From NCBI GenBank assembly GCA_036583965.1, contig JAZBQD010000001.1, positions 19,688,524 to 19,752,523 on the forward strand: a stretch of 64,000 nucleotides of DNA. Reading direction: 5' to 3'. The notes below the pieces were generated by a model. It saw nothing but the letters and a program-made list of their open reading frames with translations. It was not told the DNA's origin and searched no databases. The stretch's first letter is position 1, and the number at the start of each line of letters is the position of its first letter. Shown piece after piece: positions 32,175 through 44,910 of this stretch. The DNA comes from Prunella strophiata. Its lineage: Eukaryota > Chordata > Aves > Passeriformes > Prunellidae. The position numbers and the translations under genes were made by a program.

Positions 32175-33100
32175 AATAAAGATTGAGGCAGGAGAGAAGG
32201 GAAAGGAAGAAAAAAGCTGTAATATTTTAAAGGTATTTCCTTTTGTATCACCAAATTTTCTCTTGATTTCAAACTCCCCAATTATTGCCAGGTTCGGAAA
32301 GTTTCTTAACAGAGCAAGACCTTTAATTATATGCAAGATTTTTACATTCCATGTGGATAAAATACTGATATGTGTAATTATTTCGTTTCACCATATCATA
32401 GTAAGGAAGGTTAAAAAATCAACGTAGCCACACACAACTTTCTCCAAACTGCATTTTAATTTTTCCTGTTAATAGTGGTGGTTCTGTCACAAGTCAACCC
32501 TAAAGCAAATTAAAAAATTAATGGATCAGGCATGAGAATAATTATTGTGGAAAAGGCCTGAACTGTGCCTTTTCCAAACAGACCAAAAAAGATTGATGCA
32601 GAAATGACCCAAGTGGGCCCTACAAGCTTATTCAATAAGGGTCCACTCAAATTCCATCTGTGAACATTTGGTCGGCCCTTTTATGGCGATGAGGCCATTC
32701 CTCCAAGTCCATATTAATTTTTGTGCACATCTGTACACTCACCTAATCCCTACCCACAGGCCACTCCAATTACAATTAAAAGAACAAGTTTAAAATTGGG
32801 CAAATTTTAATCACAATTAGTTCTGTCGGGTTATTTAACAAAAAAAAAAAAAATCTATGGAAGTTGGTAATTTATTTTTTTTAATTTCCACTACATTTCA
32901 AGAGAAAACTGGTCAGACTGGTGAATCCTCCAGTGCTGTCCTTCATGGTTCTGATTTCTGCTTGGATGCAGAACAATAGGAAGAAGCATCACTGGGCTTC
33001 TGAGTTCAGCATTCCAGCACTGAAAGTATTCCACTGCACAAACCTGGAGTTTACCCTGAGATCAACAAGTAAATTACTGTTTTCAGGCTCTCATTCTCAT
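32175..33100. other. unique AT-rich DNA
   Basis: Contains A13 at 32841-32853. No gene recognised. Confidence 0.45.
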
Positions 33101-34230
33101 CCCTGAATGCATACAATCAGCATCATTATTTTAAGCAAACAATTGCAAGGGCTTTAAATAAAAAATGCCGTGTGCACAGCATTTACATTTTAAGCACAGC
33201 ATATTAATACGAAGGGAGAAGAGAGAGATGACAACGAGAAATGTCAGCTGGTTTAATCATACTTAATATGAAAAGACTGCTATAACTTTAAGAATGCAGC
33301 TTAGCTGACTTTGGAGCTTAGGTTTTTATTTTTCTGCTTTATAGCATGCTTCAAAACTACTTGGACAAATACAAAACAAGAATTACAGTGCACCATAAGT
33401 TATTTTAATATCCTGTAGTGGTGTATACTTCCAATGAAATCCCAAGACTATTATTAAGGTTCTGTGTTTGTGTGAAAATGTCAAGTTGTTTCGAGTGACT
33501 ACATACTCTAAATTATATATAACTGTTACTTTATAGCTAATAGGCACTAAAATTACTTTAAAACAGAAATGTAAAGTTATATTTTCATCCTTTTTGACAG
33601 ATAATAAAGCTTATTTATGAGATACATTTTCTCAAGTATTAAAATATATAATGTTTACAAAAACATTAAAAATACCAATACTTGATATTTAAGCAAGAAA
33701 CAGAGCCATCATGAAGATATTTTCCTGGATGCATCCAGCACGAAGCCAAGGAGATGATAACACAATAATTCCACTCGTGAAAGCCATTTGTTAAACCAGT
33801 AAAAAATGAAAAAAAAGACAATGCCTCAAAATGAGATTTAGATGCTTTTCCTCTCCCTGCCCATCATTAAACTGCAGGTACAAAATCCTTGTGTGCATCC
33901 TAGATGCCACACGACACCTCCCACCCTTTATTTCAAATCCCAGACACAGAGCCACCTTGTTTAATTGCTTTGTTGTCGTGGCCCTGCCCGAGGAGGCTGA
34001 GGGGGAAAAAAAGTTGCTCCTTTTTACAAGCACCATGGAAAGGGACCCGAGCAGCAGAGTGATTTCTCCCCCTGTAAACTCCAGTTAGGATGGAGAATTT
34101 ATGGAAGGGAAGATTGCTGCCGGCGTGATGTACACTTAAGTGCACACACCACTGCTAACCCGCCAATTACTCAAGGGCTCAAATAAAAAGGCTTCATATG
34201 CAAATTATCCTTGTTTATTCCTCCCGAGCA
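33101..34230. promoter_or_regulatory. candidate conserved AT-rich block
   Basis: Repeat-free. It has many TAAT/ATTA sites and a perfect octamer ATGCAAAT at 34198-34205. Around 34110-34160 it has retained CpGs and a CCGCCAATTA motif. This is consistent with developmental enhancers. No coding potential is visible. Confidence 0.3.
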
Positions 34231-35024
34231 CTTAGTAAATAAAAACATATAAACGTCGGGATCTGTCTTGTCGTGGGAGAGGTGTGAGGGATGTCGGGCA
34301 GTGCTCATCCCGGGGTGTTCCCAGAAGGTTGGGAGCTAATTGCCAGCCCTCTGCTGTGATTAGGATTGCCTCTTCTGCTGAGGGGCTGCGCCGAAATTTA
34401 TGCTCCATAGTTCTGCTGCTCTGCACTACGATATTATGCCAAAGCATGAACAAAAGAAAATTACCCTGAAGCAATGGAGTGCCACAACGCATTGTCGCTA
34501 TTAATCTTTTAGTAATGGCAATGCTAATTTGACATGATGCATAGTAATTTATTAATAGAAATATTTGAAGTCCTAAACTTGAAATATTCTGCGCAGGGGA
34601 AGGAGGGCTTTGGAAGAGGGTCGGGGGGATCCAAAGAATTTCACCTCCAAAGAGCTGCCTCGGCTTTGAGCCCCACCAGCATCCTCTGAAGATGCTCTCT
34701 GATGATCTCTGGGTGAGATCTCCAGCAGCCAACAGTTGTGAACCCAAAAGGGGCCGGGAGCCTGTGCTGGGCACCAGCCTTGGCCAAGCTCCACAAGCCC
34801 AGAGCCAGGAGAGGACGCCTTGGCAGAGGCGATGGTTGCCAGGCGCTGGTCGGCAGGGGATGCTCCTGCATCAACCAGCTCGCTGCTTTCTGGGAGAGGG
34901 GGGCAGCTGGGGCGCAGACCCCCGGACCCCCGCGCAGCCCCTCTGCCCAGCCTTGGTCTCGGCAGGAGGGCACAGCAGGCTGCTCCCGGGCATCGGCCGC
35001 TCCTACAAACTGTTTGGCCGCGGT
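34231..35024. promoter_or_regulatory. regulatory-looking block grading into a CpG-dense patch
   Basis: From 34231 to 34600 the DNA is unique, with TAAT-type sites and retained CpGs. From about 34690 it becomes GC-rich, with around 20 CpGs between 34750 and 35080, including CCCCGCGCAG and CATCGGCCGC. Several overlapping frames on both strands reflect GC content, not genes. It leads directly into the TATA box at 35025. Confidence 0.4.
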
Positions 35025-35034
35025 TATAAAAGGG
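35025..35034 (+). promoter_or_regulatory. consensus TATA box next to CpG-dense DNA
   Basis: TATAAAAGGG is a perfect TATA box immediately downstream of the CpG-dense patch. A start site would be expected near 35055-35062. About 200 bases downstream an AATAAA (35226-35231) could serve as a polyadenylation signal. No coding frame or splice donor is convincing, so a short non-coding or enhancer transcript, or no transcript at all, is possible. Confidence 0.4.
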
Positions 35035-36647
35035 CTAATCCGTGTTCACATCGCACGGGCTTTGTTCCTTCTCCCGAGCTATCATTAACTATTAATCGGG
35101 GGTGGGTTTCTTCAAAGGTCTGCTCCATTTGTTGTTTGCTCTTGGAAAACAGGAGCACGTTTAGGATGCGGGAAGAGCGCTGGGGAGGCAGAGGTGTTTG
35201 TCAACATTGTAATGATCATATTAAAAAATAAATGTGATTAAAAATTAAAAAAAATAATAAAAACAAAAACAAAAACCCAAGCAATAAGGGGAAGAGGAAA
35301 GTGTAGGGTTGTTGTTTTCTGTTTCTTGTTTTTTTTTTTTTTTTTACATTAGCTGGCCAGAAAACTGCAGGATAACTCCACGATTTCTTAGGAGAGCAGC
35401 ACTGGAAAAACTGGGGAAGCCTTAAATTCCACCTGTCTGATTAATGTCAAGGTTACATTCGATCTACATTGGTAGCACACATGAATTTCATGTCCCCAGA
35501 CCTTCACAGGAGTCGATGGAACAAGAGCCATTATTTATTGGCAGTAATGGCCACCAGCCAGGCTAGAACCTGGGACAATACATTAGCAGCAGCGTGATGT
35601 CTTGGGAAAAGCAGGCCATTAATGCAGGTCGCCTGCACTGCAGAGTGGAGACTGGATCAGGTGGAAGCCATCAAAAACTTCTTCTCAAACTGGAAACAAG
35701 CAGAATTCAAACCTCGCTGCATCAATTAAGAGAAAATTCTTGTTGGTCTTCTGTGACCTGCCATTCCCAGCATCCTCCCAGGGTCATTTCACCACAAGTT
35801 TCTTTGGTTTTTTCAAGTTTCTTTCCAGGTCTTGTTCAAAATGACGATCCTTGGTTTGGCTTGTTTGGGAATGCGAGATGTTTTAGTACATTTTAAAGTA
35901 AGATCTTCTGGCAATGTATTGCTTCTTTCTTGTGATCATAATTCTCTTTTACTGTAAATAACATTATCAAAGTGCATTACTTCAGAATATTGATGGCATG
36001 TCTCCAAAACCAAGGCCAGGATCTTACCCAGCAGATCCAAAGCGACTGCTGGAAATTCATTTTCATGTAGAACCCATAACTCCTGACACCACCAGGAGTG
36101 GAGCACCACCCACACCCCAAACAGGGTTGCTCTGTGCATTAGCATCACACGTGGCACTGCATATTCCCACAGCTAAAGCTGGTGAAAATTTCCCATTTAT
36201 GTTCTGTCAGATTCTCCACACCCAAGGAGTGGGAGAGGCTTCTGCACTCTAAGCAGGACCACGTTAGCACCACCCTGTTGGGCGATTTATTTGTTTTTTA
36301 AGAAGTGTGAAGTGCCTGTGGATACTTTTTAACTTCAGGCACTGGAAGACTTCATTTATAACCTGATACCTTATTACTTGACTTTCCTAAACTCTCTTTT
36401 CCTTTTGTTGTGTCAATTTATCTTATATCACCACTCAAGCTCGACAATGATAAAAAATAAAGGTGTTTTCTTTTGTCATGTAGAAAATGTGATTCATTCA
36501 TTGTCTTTAACAGGCCTTCAGACCACCAGACATATGTTCAATGTTTGGCAGCAATAAAAAAAACCCCAACAACAGCAGCTAAACAAATATATATATTTGT
36601 AAGGATTATAAATCAGCACAAGTTATTCTGGCACTACTTTATATAAG
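35035..36647. other. unique DNA
   Basis: Contains a T17 run at 35329-35345 and A-rich sequence at 35220-35280. A weakly repeat-like but unnamed segment lies at 35990-36240. No gene recognised. Confidence 0.4.
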
Positions 36648-36810
36648 ACATTAGTGGGAGTATATTTGAAATATTGTGTGCAATTCTGGTCACTATATTA
36701 CAGGCAGGACATTGCCGAGATTGAAAAGGTGCAGTGGAGGGCAACCAAAATGATTCAGGATTTGGGAGATATGAATGATGAAGACAAATTAGCTGCATCC
36801 AGGCTGTGTT
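36648..36810 (+). mobile_element. old CR1 ORF2 C-terminal relic
   Basis: The frame reads YLKYCVQFWSLYYRQDIAEI and then EKVQWRATKMIQDL, matching the CR1 C-terminal pattern (HLEYCVQFW.P.Y..DI..LE.VQRRATKMI). The 3' UTR is not present. Divergence from the pattern suggests an older subfamily than the tail copies. GC-rich unrelated DNA follows from about 36820. Confidence 0.75.
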
Positions 36811-37766
36811 ACTTAAGGACTGGGTTCTGGGGGATGCTGGGGGGGGTCCTGCTTGGGCACCCCTCTGAGGATGCTTCCCCAGCCCTGGGAGCCCCCCAGG
36901 ACAGGGAGCTTCTCACACGGCCACGGCTCAACGAGGAGTAAGTGGACTCGCAGCTACAAGTTGTGGGGGTAGTAAATAATTCAGAGGCATGAAAAAACTG
37001 ACAGGGAGGAAATTATCCATCCATTCATGTACTGAATTTAAGATTAGAGGAGCTAAAAAACGCCGCACATAAAGTAGTGCTAAAAGCAAAATATTGCCTT
37101 TCAGTAAGGAAAGCGTATTTTGTCTAACTTTTTCCCTAAGATGGGGGATATGAAAGGCTCCTTTTTGCACCTGCAAAAAAATGACTTCTGCTACGGGAAG
37201 AAAAAAACCAAGGAAGCTGTATACAAGAGTGGAGGGGGATGTGAAGGTGAAAGGGTAAATTCTGTTCATTGCAAGACATGCTGCTGACCTGGAGGTTGTC
37301 GGTACAAGCGCGCCACAGGGACACCATGCCAGGGCTGCACGGATGACCCAGCAAAGAAAACTTCTCCTGCAGAGAAAAGCAGTCAGAAGCAATCCCTTGT
37401 TCTCAACTAACCAAAGGAAAGGCAGTAAATCCCAGAATTAGATGCACTCCATATATCTTTTCCCTTCCTTTTGTTTCGGAGCTCAGATAGATGTCCAAGC
37501 AGCAAGGAGAGCTGGGTCCAATTCAAAGAGAGAAGGAAGGGAAAATGTTAACACAAAAATATCTGTGTCTTTTGTTATTTACAAGAGGAAAAATGTCCCT
37601 TACTTCATTCTAAGTACAGTTTATTCACACCACCTGCTCAGGCATAAGGGCCTAAGGAAGTAACAGTTTAATGGAACATGACAGGTGATTGGAATTCTTC
37701 TAAAACATCTTTATTCCATTTTTATTAAAAAAAAAAAAAAGGAAAATAGGCATGAATGTTTGTTTA
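36811..37766. other. unique DNA
   Basis: GC-rich at 36820-36950, then plain unique sequence. The 154-codon reverse frame at 36928-37392 has no recognisable motif. A14 at 37727-37740 precedes a CR1 copy. Confidence 0.45.
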
Positions 37767-38360
37767 TAGAATCACAGAGCCCTAGAATGGTTTGGCACTG
37801 AAGGGACCCTCAAAGCTCACCCAGTGCCATCCCAGCCATGGCAGGGACACCTTCCCACTGTCCCAGCTGCTCCAGCCCCAGTGTCCCAGCCTGGTCTTGG
37901 GCACTGCCAGGGATCCAGGGGCAGCCACAGCTGCTCTGGGCACCCAGGGAACAATTCCTGCCCACCCTGCCAGGGAACAATTCCTCATTCCCAATATCCC
38001 ATCCAGCCCTGCCCTCTGGCAGTGGGAGCCATTCCCTGTGTCCTGTCCCTCCATGCCTTGTCCCCAGTCCCTCTCCAGCTCTCCTGGAGCCCCTTCAGGC
38101 CCTGGAAGGGCTCTGAGCTCTCCCTGGAGCCTTCTCCTCTCCAGGTGAGCACCCCCAGGTGTCCCAGCATGGCTCCAGAGAGGCCCCAGCCCTGGAGCAT
38201 CTCCATGGCCTCCTCTGGCTCATTCCAGCAGCTCCACATCCCCCTGTGCTGGTCAGCCCAGAGCTGGCTGCAGGGCTCCAGGCTGGGTGCACCACAGGGA
38301 ACAGGAGGGGACAGTCACCTCCCCTGATTGCTGTGTTGTCCCTGCAGCAGGAACAGGGGT
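37767..38360 (-). mobile_element. CR1 LINE, about 590 bp
   Basis: Complement of the same subfamily as 16169-16820, with matching blocks across the 3' UTR and the C-terminal ORF2. It differs by a small internal tandem duplication around 37945-37985, where 'cagggaacaattcct' occurs twice. The 5' boundary is uncertain because similarity fades between 38300 and 38470. Confidence 0.9.
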
Positions 38361-40854
38361 GGGTGAAGTCCCTCCTGAGGACCAGGACCTGTGAAGCTGC
38401 TCCTGCCTGTGGAGGGTCTCATCCCATCCTCCTGGCTGGGCAGCCTGCAGCAGACCCCCCCCTGTAATGTCACCTGTCCCTTTTGCTCTGCCACAAACTC
38501 TCAGCCTGGAAAAGCACTCAAGGCTCTCATTAATTAAGCACATTTCTATGCAGTTTCTGACACCTGACAGAGTACAAAGTGTTCCAATCTACCCTACACG
38601 GGGCAATCTCAGCTTCCTGCTCGTGGAGTCAGATATCACTGAGGCTGAATCAATCCTGTGACTGATGTGCGGCGGAGGCTCACGACATTTAAGTGTAATA
38701 TCTGACTTCCGAGGGGATAAATATTCCACGTCTCGCTCTGTGCACTGCTCAAAATGCAGAAAAGAGAGCTCTGTGTGCTGGGAGATGGGAAGCAGGAGCC
38801 TGAGAAAAGAAAATGACTTTAAGGAGACGAGAGTGTGACCTCGGCGTTGGCCAGTTCAGGTAATTTTCACCCTCCAGCAGGACTGTGCCATGTCAGAGGC
38901 CAAATTACAACCCATCTGGTCAGTGAGACTTGAAGCTCAGGAGATTTTGTGAAGAACAGAAAGCTCCAAGAGCTCTATATATCTGTCAAGGGCTAAATTA
39001 CGTTATGGATGAGAATGGACTTCAGTTTGGGACAGTTCAGAGACCTTTAAGTGAAATTTTCCTACCTAGGCAACACCTGCTCAGCTCCAATCCTTTGGAG
39101 GAAACTACAGCTACAATTTTGAAGGCAAACAAATCCCATTTTTAAATACCACTTTATTTCCTACTTTTTTTTTTCATGCAAGACAAGCTAAATCCATCAT
39201 CTCAGCCACAGTCACTTTAAAACTTTGTATGTAAGATATAATTTATTTTCTTTACAGGGTATTTTTTCAGAAAGATGGATAAGGAATATTCATACTAATA
39301 ACTATTAACAGGAGCCAATACCTTAAAACACAGCCAGAAAACTGCATGGCTCGGCCCAGAAACTCCTGAAGTATTTAATAGACTCCAGGGATGGATGATC
39401 CTACTAGGATAAAAATGTTTCCTTCTCAAAACCTGAACCATTCCTAGCAAGAAGCTGCATGGGATTTTTTTTCCCCAAGATCTTTTGTCCAATGGCTCAT
39501 GTGCCTCCATACCTGTAAGAAACACAAGGAAAGAGTCCATGATACAGTAAATCACCACTCAAGGGACTTTCCAGCCTAGCTGGAAGCCCATTTAGGAGAA
39601 ACAAAATGTTCCTACATCAGCTATCCCAGGCTTTGCCAGTTGCACAACTTCCCAGCTTGCACCAGGAAGCTTATTTGACTTTGATTTCCCTCTTCCAGAC
39701 TAGAATTCCACAGGCAGAATTACTATGTATGCCATGGGTGAGACCCTGGAATAGCTTAAACAAACCCAGCACAATGTAAAAGCAAATCAGTAATCTCATG
39801 TGATATTTAAAAGCTAAACTATATTTAGGTAATGCTATTTAACTCATGTAATATGACAAATATATTTGAAGAGTATATTTATACTGTAATCCATTGATTT
39901 CCACAACAGGGATGAATTAGCCTTGCCTCTCTTAAGCAAATAAAATAAACATTGTACTCAATCTTTAACTTTCAAGCTAAGCATGTTCCAGCTCCAACAT
40001 TCCTGTTGCCTGCACAGCCAAATAGATTTATTCTCTGATGTCATTTTTCTCGTGTCATTTTGGAATTTGATTGCAGCATATTTAAAATGTTGGTTGCAAT
40101 CATAACAAAGTGCAGCATTTAAAATGCATTCAACACACACATTGTCCTTGCGGGGAACAGTTATTTGTCTCTGTCCTCTGAGGAGGAACATGGTATGATG
40201 AGCAAAACCTGGTGTAATAAAGAAGAATGATGTGGAAAACCCCACAGAAAGAATGGCTCTTTATTTCTTAAATTAAATATGTTTGGGGGTGTTAAATATC
40301 TTATCGGATACAGTCGGAACAAAACTGTTAGACAAATAAAGTCGCGCTTGCTATTCCATCCAACATACTGAACAAATACAGGAAAACCTTCCCATATGAA
40401 TAATTGATAAAGGATTAAAACTGTTAAAAGCATATATTTTCCATGCACCAAGGGTACTTCTCTAATAGGTTTCCACTGTGATAAGCAAAGTACATCTCCT
40501 GCTTCATAATTTCAAGATAGTTTTCGATATTAAGTGAAGATTTTTTTTAATTTATTTTTTGCTGTTCTTTGCAACATGAGTCATCCAGGTTCACTCTGCT
40601 CAGAGTAAAAGCAGAGGGAGAAATAAGCCATGGCTTCAGGAAAGGTGACAAAGACAGAAAGAGAAAATATCCCCGTTGAGGAGCAGACACTGAGGGAGCA
40701 CTGGGACACTGCAAATTTCCCAGCACAGCTCTCAGTCCTGACTACTTGAACATTGTTCTTTGATAAAGTCAGAAAGGTGTACCTTTTGTCCTAAAGCAGT
40801 CATAAATTTAATCCAATTTAATAGAAAGAAAATAAGTTTGTGAAGAAAACACAG
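38361..40854. other. unique DNA with a CpG-retaining stretch
   Basis: The segment 38660-38750 has several CpGs, such as GTGCGGCGG and CACGTCTCGC, in unique DNA. The rest is AT-rich with no gene recognised. The reverse frames at 39295-39558 and 39958-40451 show no family features. Confidence 0.4.
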
Positions 40855-41048
40855 AGAATCACAGAATAGCTGAAGTTGGAAAAGCCCCTCTAACACCACC
40901 AAGTCCAAACCTTCCCCACCACCTCCAAGGCCACCACTCACCCATATCCCAAAGTTCCACATCTGCAAGGCTTTTAAACCCCTCCAGGGATGGTGACTCC
41001 ACTGTTCCCCTGGCTGACCTGTGCCAGGACTGGAGAACCCTTTCTATG
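40855..41048 (-). mobile_element. CR1 LINE 3' end, divergent type
   Basis: The forward strand shows 'gaatcacagaatagctgaag', then 'ttggaaaagcccctctaaca', 'acccctccagggatggtga' and 'ctccactgttcccctggct'. It belongs to a CR1 tail type different from the 'gagcagctgtggctg' copies. Confidence 0.88.
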
Positions 41049-42123
41049 ATAAAATTTTGCAAATACCCAACTTAAACTTCCTGTGGTCCTGAAGTCAGGA
41101 GACAGCTGGCTGCTCTCCCACAGCAGAACATGCCTTCCTGCAGCTCCACTCCCTTATTGAAATCATACATAGGAAATACTCCCCTGGCCCCACACTCCAC
41201 TGGATTTTATTCCACTATATCCAAAATTACTGTCTTTGTAATAAAGCTTGGTTTTATTCTTTTGATACCAAAACAGAAGTGGTTGTGCTGGTCTCACAAG
41301 GCAAAAATAGATATTTTCCCATAACCAGGCTTGGATACTGCTTTAAAATATAAAAGCAGAAAATCCTGGAGTGCCTGCTATGATTAGCAAGATACTGCTC
41401 TGAATTTTGGTTTCACAGTTAACAGTAAAGGGGGTCACAATGATGCTGTTGTCTTATTTAGAGAGTTTATTTTGAGTTTGGGTGATTTGACAATGAGATG
41501 AGAACCAAAGGTCACAACTGGACCCCAGGTATTTCATTGGGCAGCCCTTCAGCTGTCCCAGTGCTTAAACAACCTCTGGGGTCACCATTCCTGTGGTCAT
41601 GGCTTTGGCTACAACCACTTTACTATTCAAATAAGCCTGGAGCACCCAGGCAAAGCCAGCACAGATAATAAGAGCAGATTTGTTTCAAGAGCCCATAGAA
41701 ACCATTTTTTTTTCCCCAGACTGCCATCAATTCCATAAAAGAAGAATTCAGATGAACTGGAAATGTGCAGGGCATTTTGAAAAGCAAATGAACAAAAATG
41801 TTTGGTGATCCTTCATCCAGCTTTATGCTGCTTAGGAAAACTTTCAAAGTAATAGAAAAAAAATCACTTTTTAGTCAACATTTCAATTGCTCCTCCCTAT
41901 AAAAAGGGGTTAGTGAAATTTTTTGTGGACTTTTGGACTAGAGAAATTTTGAAGTGAGGTGTAGCCTGGAGCTGGAAGGAGCTCTGAGGACACTGGCCTC
42001 CCACATTCTAGACTGGGAAGCAGCAGCAAGTGCACCCCAACTGATTTTAACTGCACTACAAACTTCACATAGGAAAGCCTGTGGAAAGCCCAGCTTAAAG
42101 GGCAGAGCTCAAGATACAGGCAA
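41049..42123. other. unique DNA
   Basis: No gene or repeat recognised. Confidence 0.45.
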
Positions 42124-42176
42124 TTGAGGTTGGACTTGATGGTCTTGGAGATCTTTTCCAATCTTAATGATTCTCT
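42124..42176 (+). mobile_element. very short CR1 tail
   Basis: 'gttggacttgatggtcttgg' then 'cttttccaatcttaatgatt'. Only the last 50 bases of an old copy remain. Confidence 0.82.
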
Positions 42177-44639
42177 AAGAATTTTAATTCTGCAAAGTAT
42201 TTGGGGTCAGCTTTGCTGATTTCCTCCAAGCTGCTTTTTACCCCCACCAAGGGTAATTGCACAACCTCAACCAGGATTCACACACAGGAGCTCCAACACC
42301 CCACATCTGCTGGAAACACCTCAAGACTTTGGGAATAAATAAAATGTGCATTGCCCCTTTAAAAATCCTAACTTGGCCTTCCAACACATACACACACACA
42401 CAAAAAAAAAAAAAAAAAGTAACACAGGAGCCTTCAACTCTGAGTCTGTTTGTTGTGCACGAGTCATCCCACACTCCGAAAAGAGCTAATTTTTTTAGCA
42501 TCCTTTGCTTTCAAAGCAAGCAACTAAATGCAGAAAAGTGGGGCCTCCCCAAGGGACTGCCTCCTCCCTGTGATGCACATCGCCTGCAGCTAACATGCAA
42601 GTAGGACAGACACAGAACTTGAAAATCCTCCACCCTACAGACGACTCCATGAAAGACAAAGAGAAAAGGTTGTTTGGCATGCAAAAACCAGGCTCCCCGC
42701 GGCCGGGGGGGCTCCCCTGCACCTCTTCGTTAGTGGCAACAGCAAATAATTTGTAAATAGAGCTGAGAAGAGACCTGTGAGAGCATCAGTATGGACGGAT
42801 CAAAAACTGGGTGGCCTTAAGCACTGGGTATTTCAAATGCCAAGGAAAAGTGAGGCACTGGAAGTGACCCAGAGTGGGGGGTTCTGTTGGGTTTTCTGTT
42901 GGCCACTCACCTGCAATTTATCAAATTTACTGGGGCAGAGTTTGTCTGTCCACAGCACCACAGCCCATTTCCTCCCCAGCCTTACATTGCATAACCACTT
43001 GCTGCGAGGAAGGCTTTTTAAAAGGCAGGGGGAAAGAGGAAAAGGGAGTAAAAGAAAGAAAATAAAAAGCCCTGGTACAAAATATATGCAGAATTTGTTT
43101 TCCAATGAAGGTCTAATAGGGCTACCTCTTAAGTCTGGATATGTAAAAAATTGCCCTTTTCACAGCTGATAAAATACAAATTAATCCTTAGAGGATTTAA
43201 TATGTGCCTATTTATTACTTTCAAGTATGAAAGTACTGCTGCAATTAATATAGCCAGCACTCCTGTATGCGCTGCTCCGTGGCATTGTCTTTGAAACAAG
43301 AAATATATGCAAAGCTTTTATACACAGATATGTACAGAAACACACACACACACTCACAAAATGAATACATTTCCCCTTAAAATCTGCAAAAGCAAGTGTT
43401 GATGCTGTGCTTTTTCAAAGGCTAAACATCCAGCGTGCCTCTGTTGTTCCACTGCTGCTGCTGGAGTCCATGTGAACTCCAAAGCTTTAAATTAAGGTGT
43501 CTTATGGGTTTATTTTGAGAAGTGTAAACATTTTAAAAATAAAGAAACATTTTTTTCTCTGTCTTCACAGATTAATGTTTGTTTAACCTCCAATCTTTTA
43601 TTTTTTATTATTTTTCTTTTTATTTTTTCCTAAGTACTGTTCCATTTATTTCCTTGTCTTTCCAAAATTAACTCATGGCATGCCAACCCCAAATTCCCAG
43701 TCAAACCATTTGTGCCTGTCTTCAGACAGCAGAGTTGTCATTTTAGAAATTTCTGACTCAATTCACTGAAAAAAATATTCTTTACTTGCCAACTCCTATG
43801 CACATATATTTATTTTTTCCATCTATTTAGCATATATTGGCCAGGAGACAAGTTTCTGGTACTTTGCACACTTTAAACATTGCTGACTTTGAAGTGAAAG
43901 TGAAAAGGATCCATATTATAATGATTATTTTTGAGGGCAATATTCAAAAATTGTTATTACTTGTGCAGATATGTCAGATATGTATGCATGTGCATGCTTG
44001 TCACTCTCATATATATAAATATATATATGTGTGTGTGTACATATATGGATTTAAATAATAATAATAACAATAACCTTCAGGTCATTTCTTTATATGCCAC
44101 GGCTTCAAAAATTTTTTGGCGGAAAGGGAGAAATGACAATGATTCCATTTTTATCCTTCGGTAATGAATCCCCCAAATTACCATAAGCCTTGTTCTTTAA
44201 GTTCAGGCTAATGAGTCCCATTTTATTCATATTTTTTGAACATTTGACTTTGTGTTTGATAGCCTCCCTTTGTTTATTCATCACCAAAGTCTATATAATT
44301 TCCTGCGTTGTCCCACGTTTATTTACAATCTCTCCAGCAATATTTATTTAGGGTAAAAGACCACCTTGGCAGGAGAGGAGGAGAGCAGCTCTCCTGCATT
44401 CCTGCTGCCTCTCCCGTCCCATCTCAGCCCATGGAGCTCTTTTGACAGACAGCATGAAAAAAAATCTGCATAAGGAAAAGTAACTGACAGCTGGGGTCAG
44501 ACTCTCTCTGTTTAATGACACTGCCAGTTACACATTTTGAATTGTTTAAATATGAGTCTACAGCTTCAACGATCATCATCTCACTGGTTCCACTTTTCAT
44601 ACCCAACAGCCAGGAAAGTGACACGTAATTACACACTTA
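42177..44639. other. unique AT-rich DNA with short simple repeats
   Basis: It has (CA)n plus A17 at 42384-42418, a CA run near 43342-43356, and AT/GT alternation at 44008-44046 followed by (AAT)n at 44056-44073. No gene recognised. CR1 is absent. Confidence 0.45.
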
Positions 44640-44910
44640 CTGATGGTATCGCCGGGGCCGATAATTAAAACTGCCACGGGAGGATTGCTATTGCGAGGCT
44701 ACAGCTGGGATGTTGTCAAGAGGTAGAAACTCCAGCAGCTTTTAACGCTATCTTCTTACAGGTGGACCACGGTGAAGGAATAGAAAGGCCTCAGCACATC
44801 ATTCACAATGTCTCGCACAAATGAAGAAAATCTATTAACAATCCAATAAGTGAAATACAAACACGCTGACCCAAGGGTTAAACTGCCTGCGTGGACGGCG
44901 CGTGCTGCAT
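44640..44910. promoter_or_regulatory. candidate conserved element with retained CpGs
   Basis: About 13 CpGs occur in 270 bases of unique DNA, including ATCGCCGGGGCCGAT, TGGACGGCGCGTG and scattered single CpGs. It also has homeodomain-like AATTA sites. Repeat-free flanks on both sides support a regulatory reading. Unproven without alignment. Confidence 0.35.

Noticed and set aside
34232..34774. 180-codon reverse frame
   Set aside because: No family motif, no splice sites, and competing long frames on the other strand in GC-rich DNA. More likely chance.
35990..36240. Repeat-like segment with CCACCCACACCCCAAACAGG and GTGCATTAGCATC
   Set aside because: It has the look of an old interspersed repeat, but I could not match it to any family, so it is not called.
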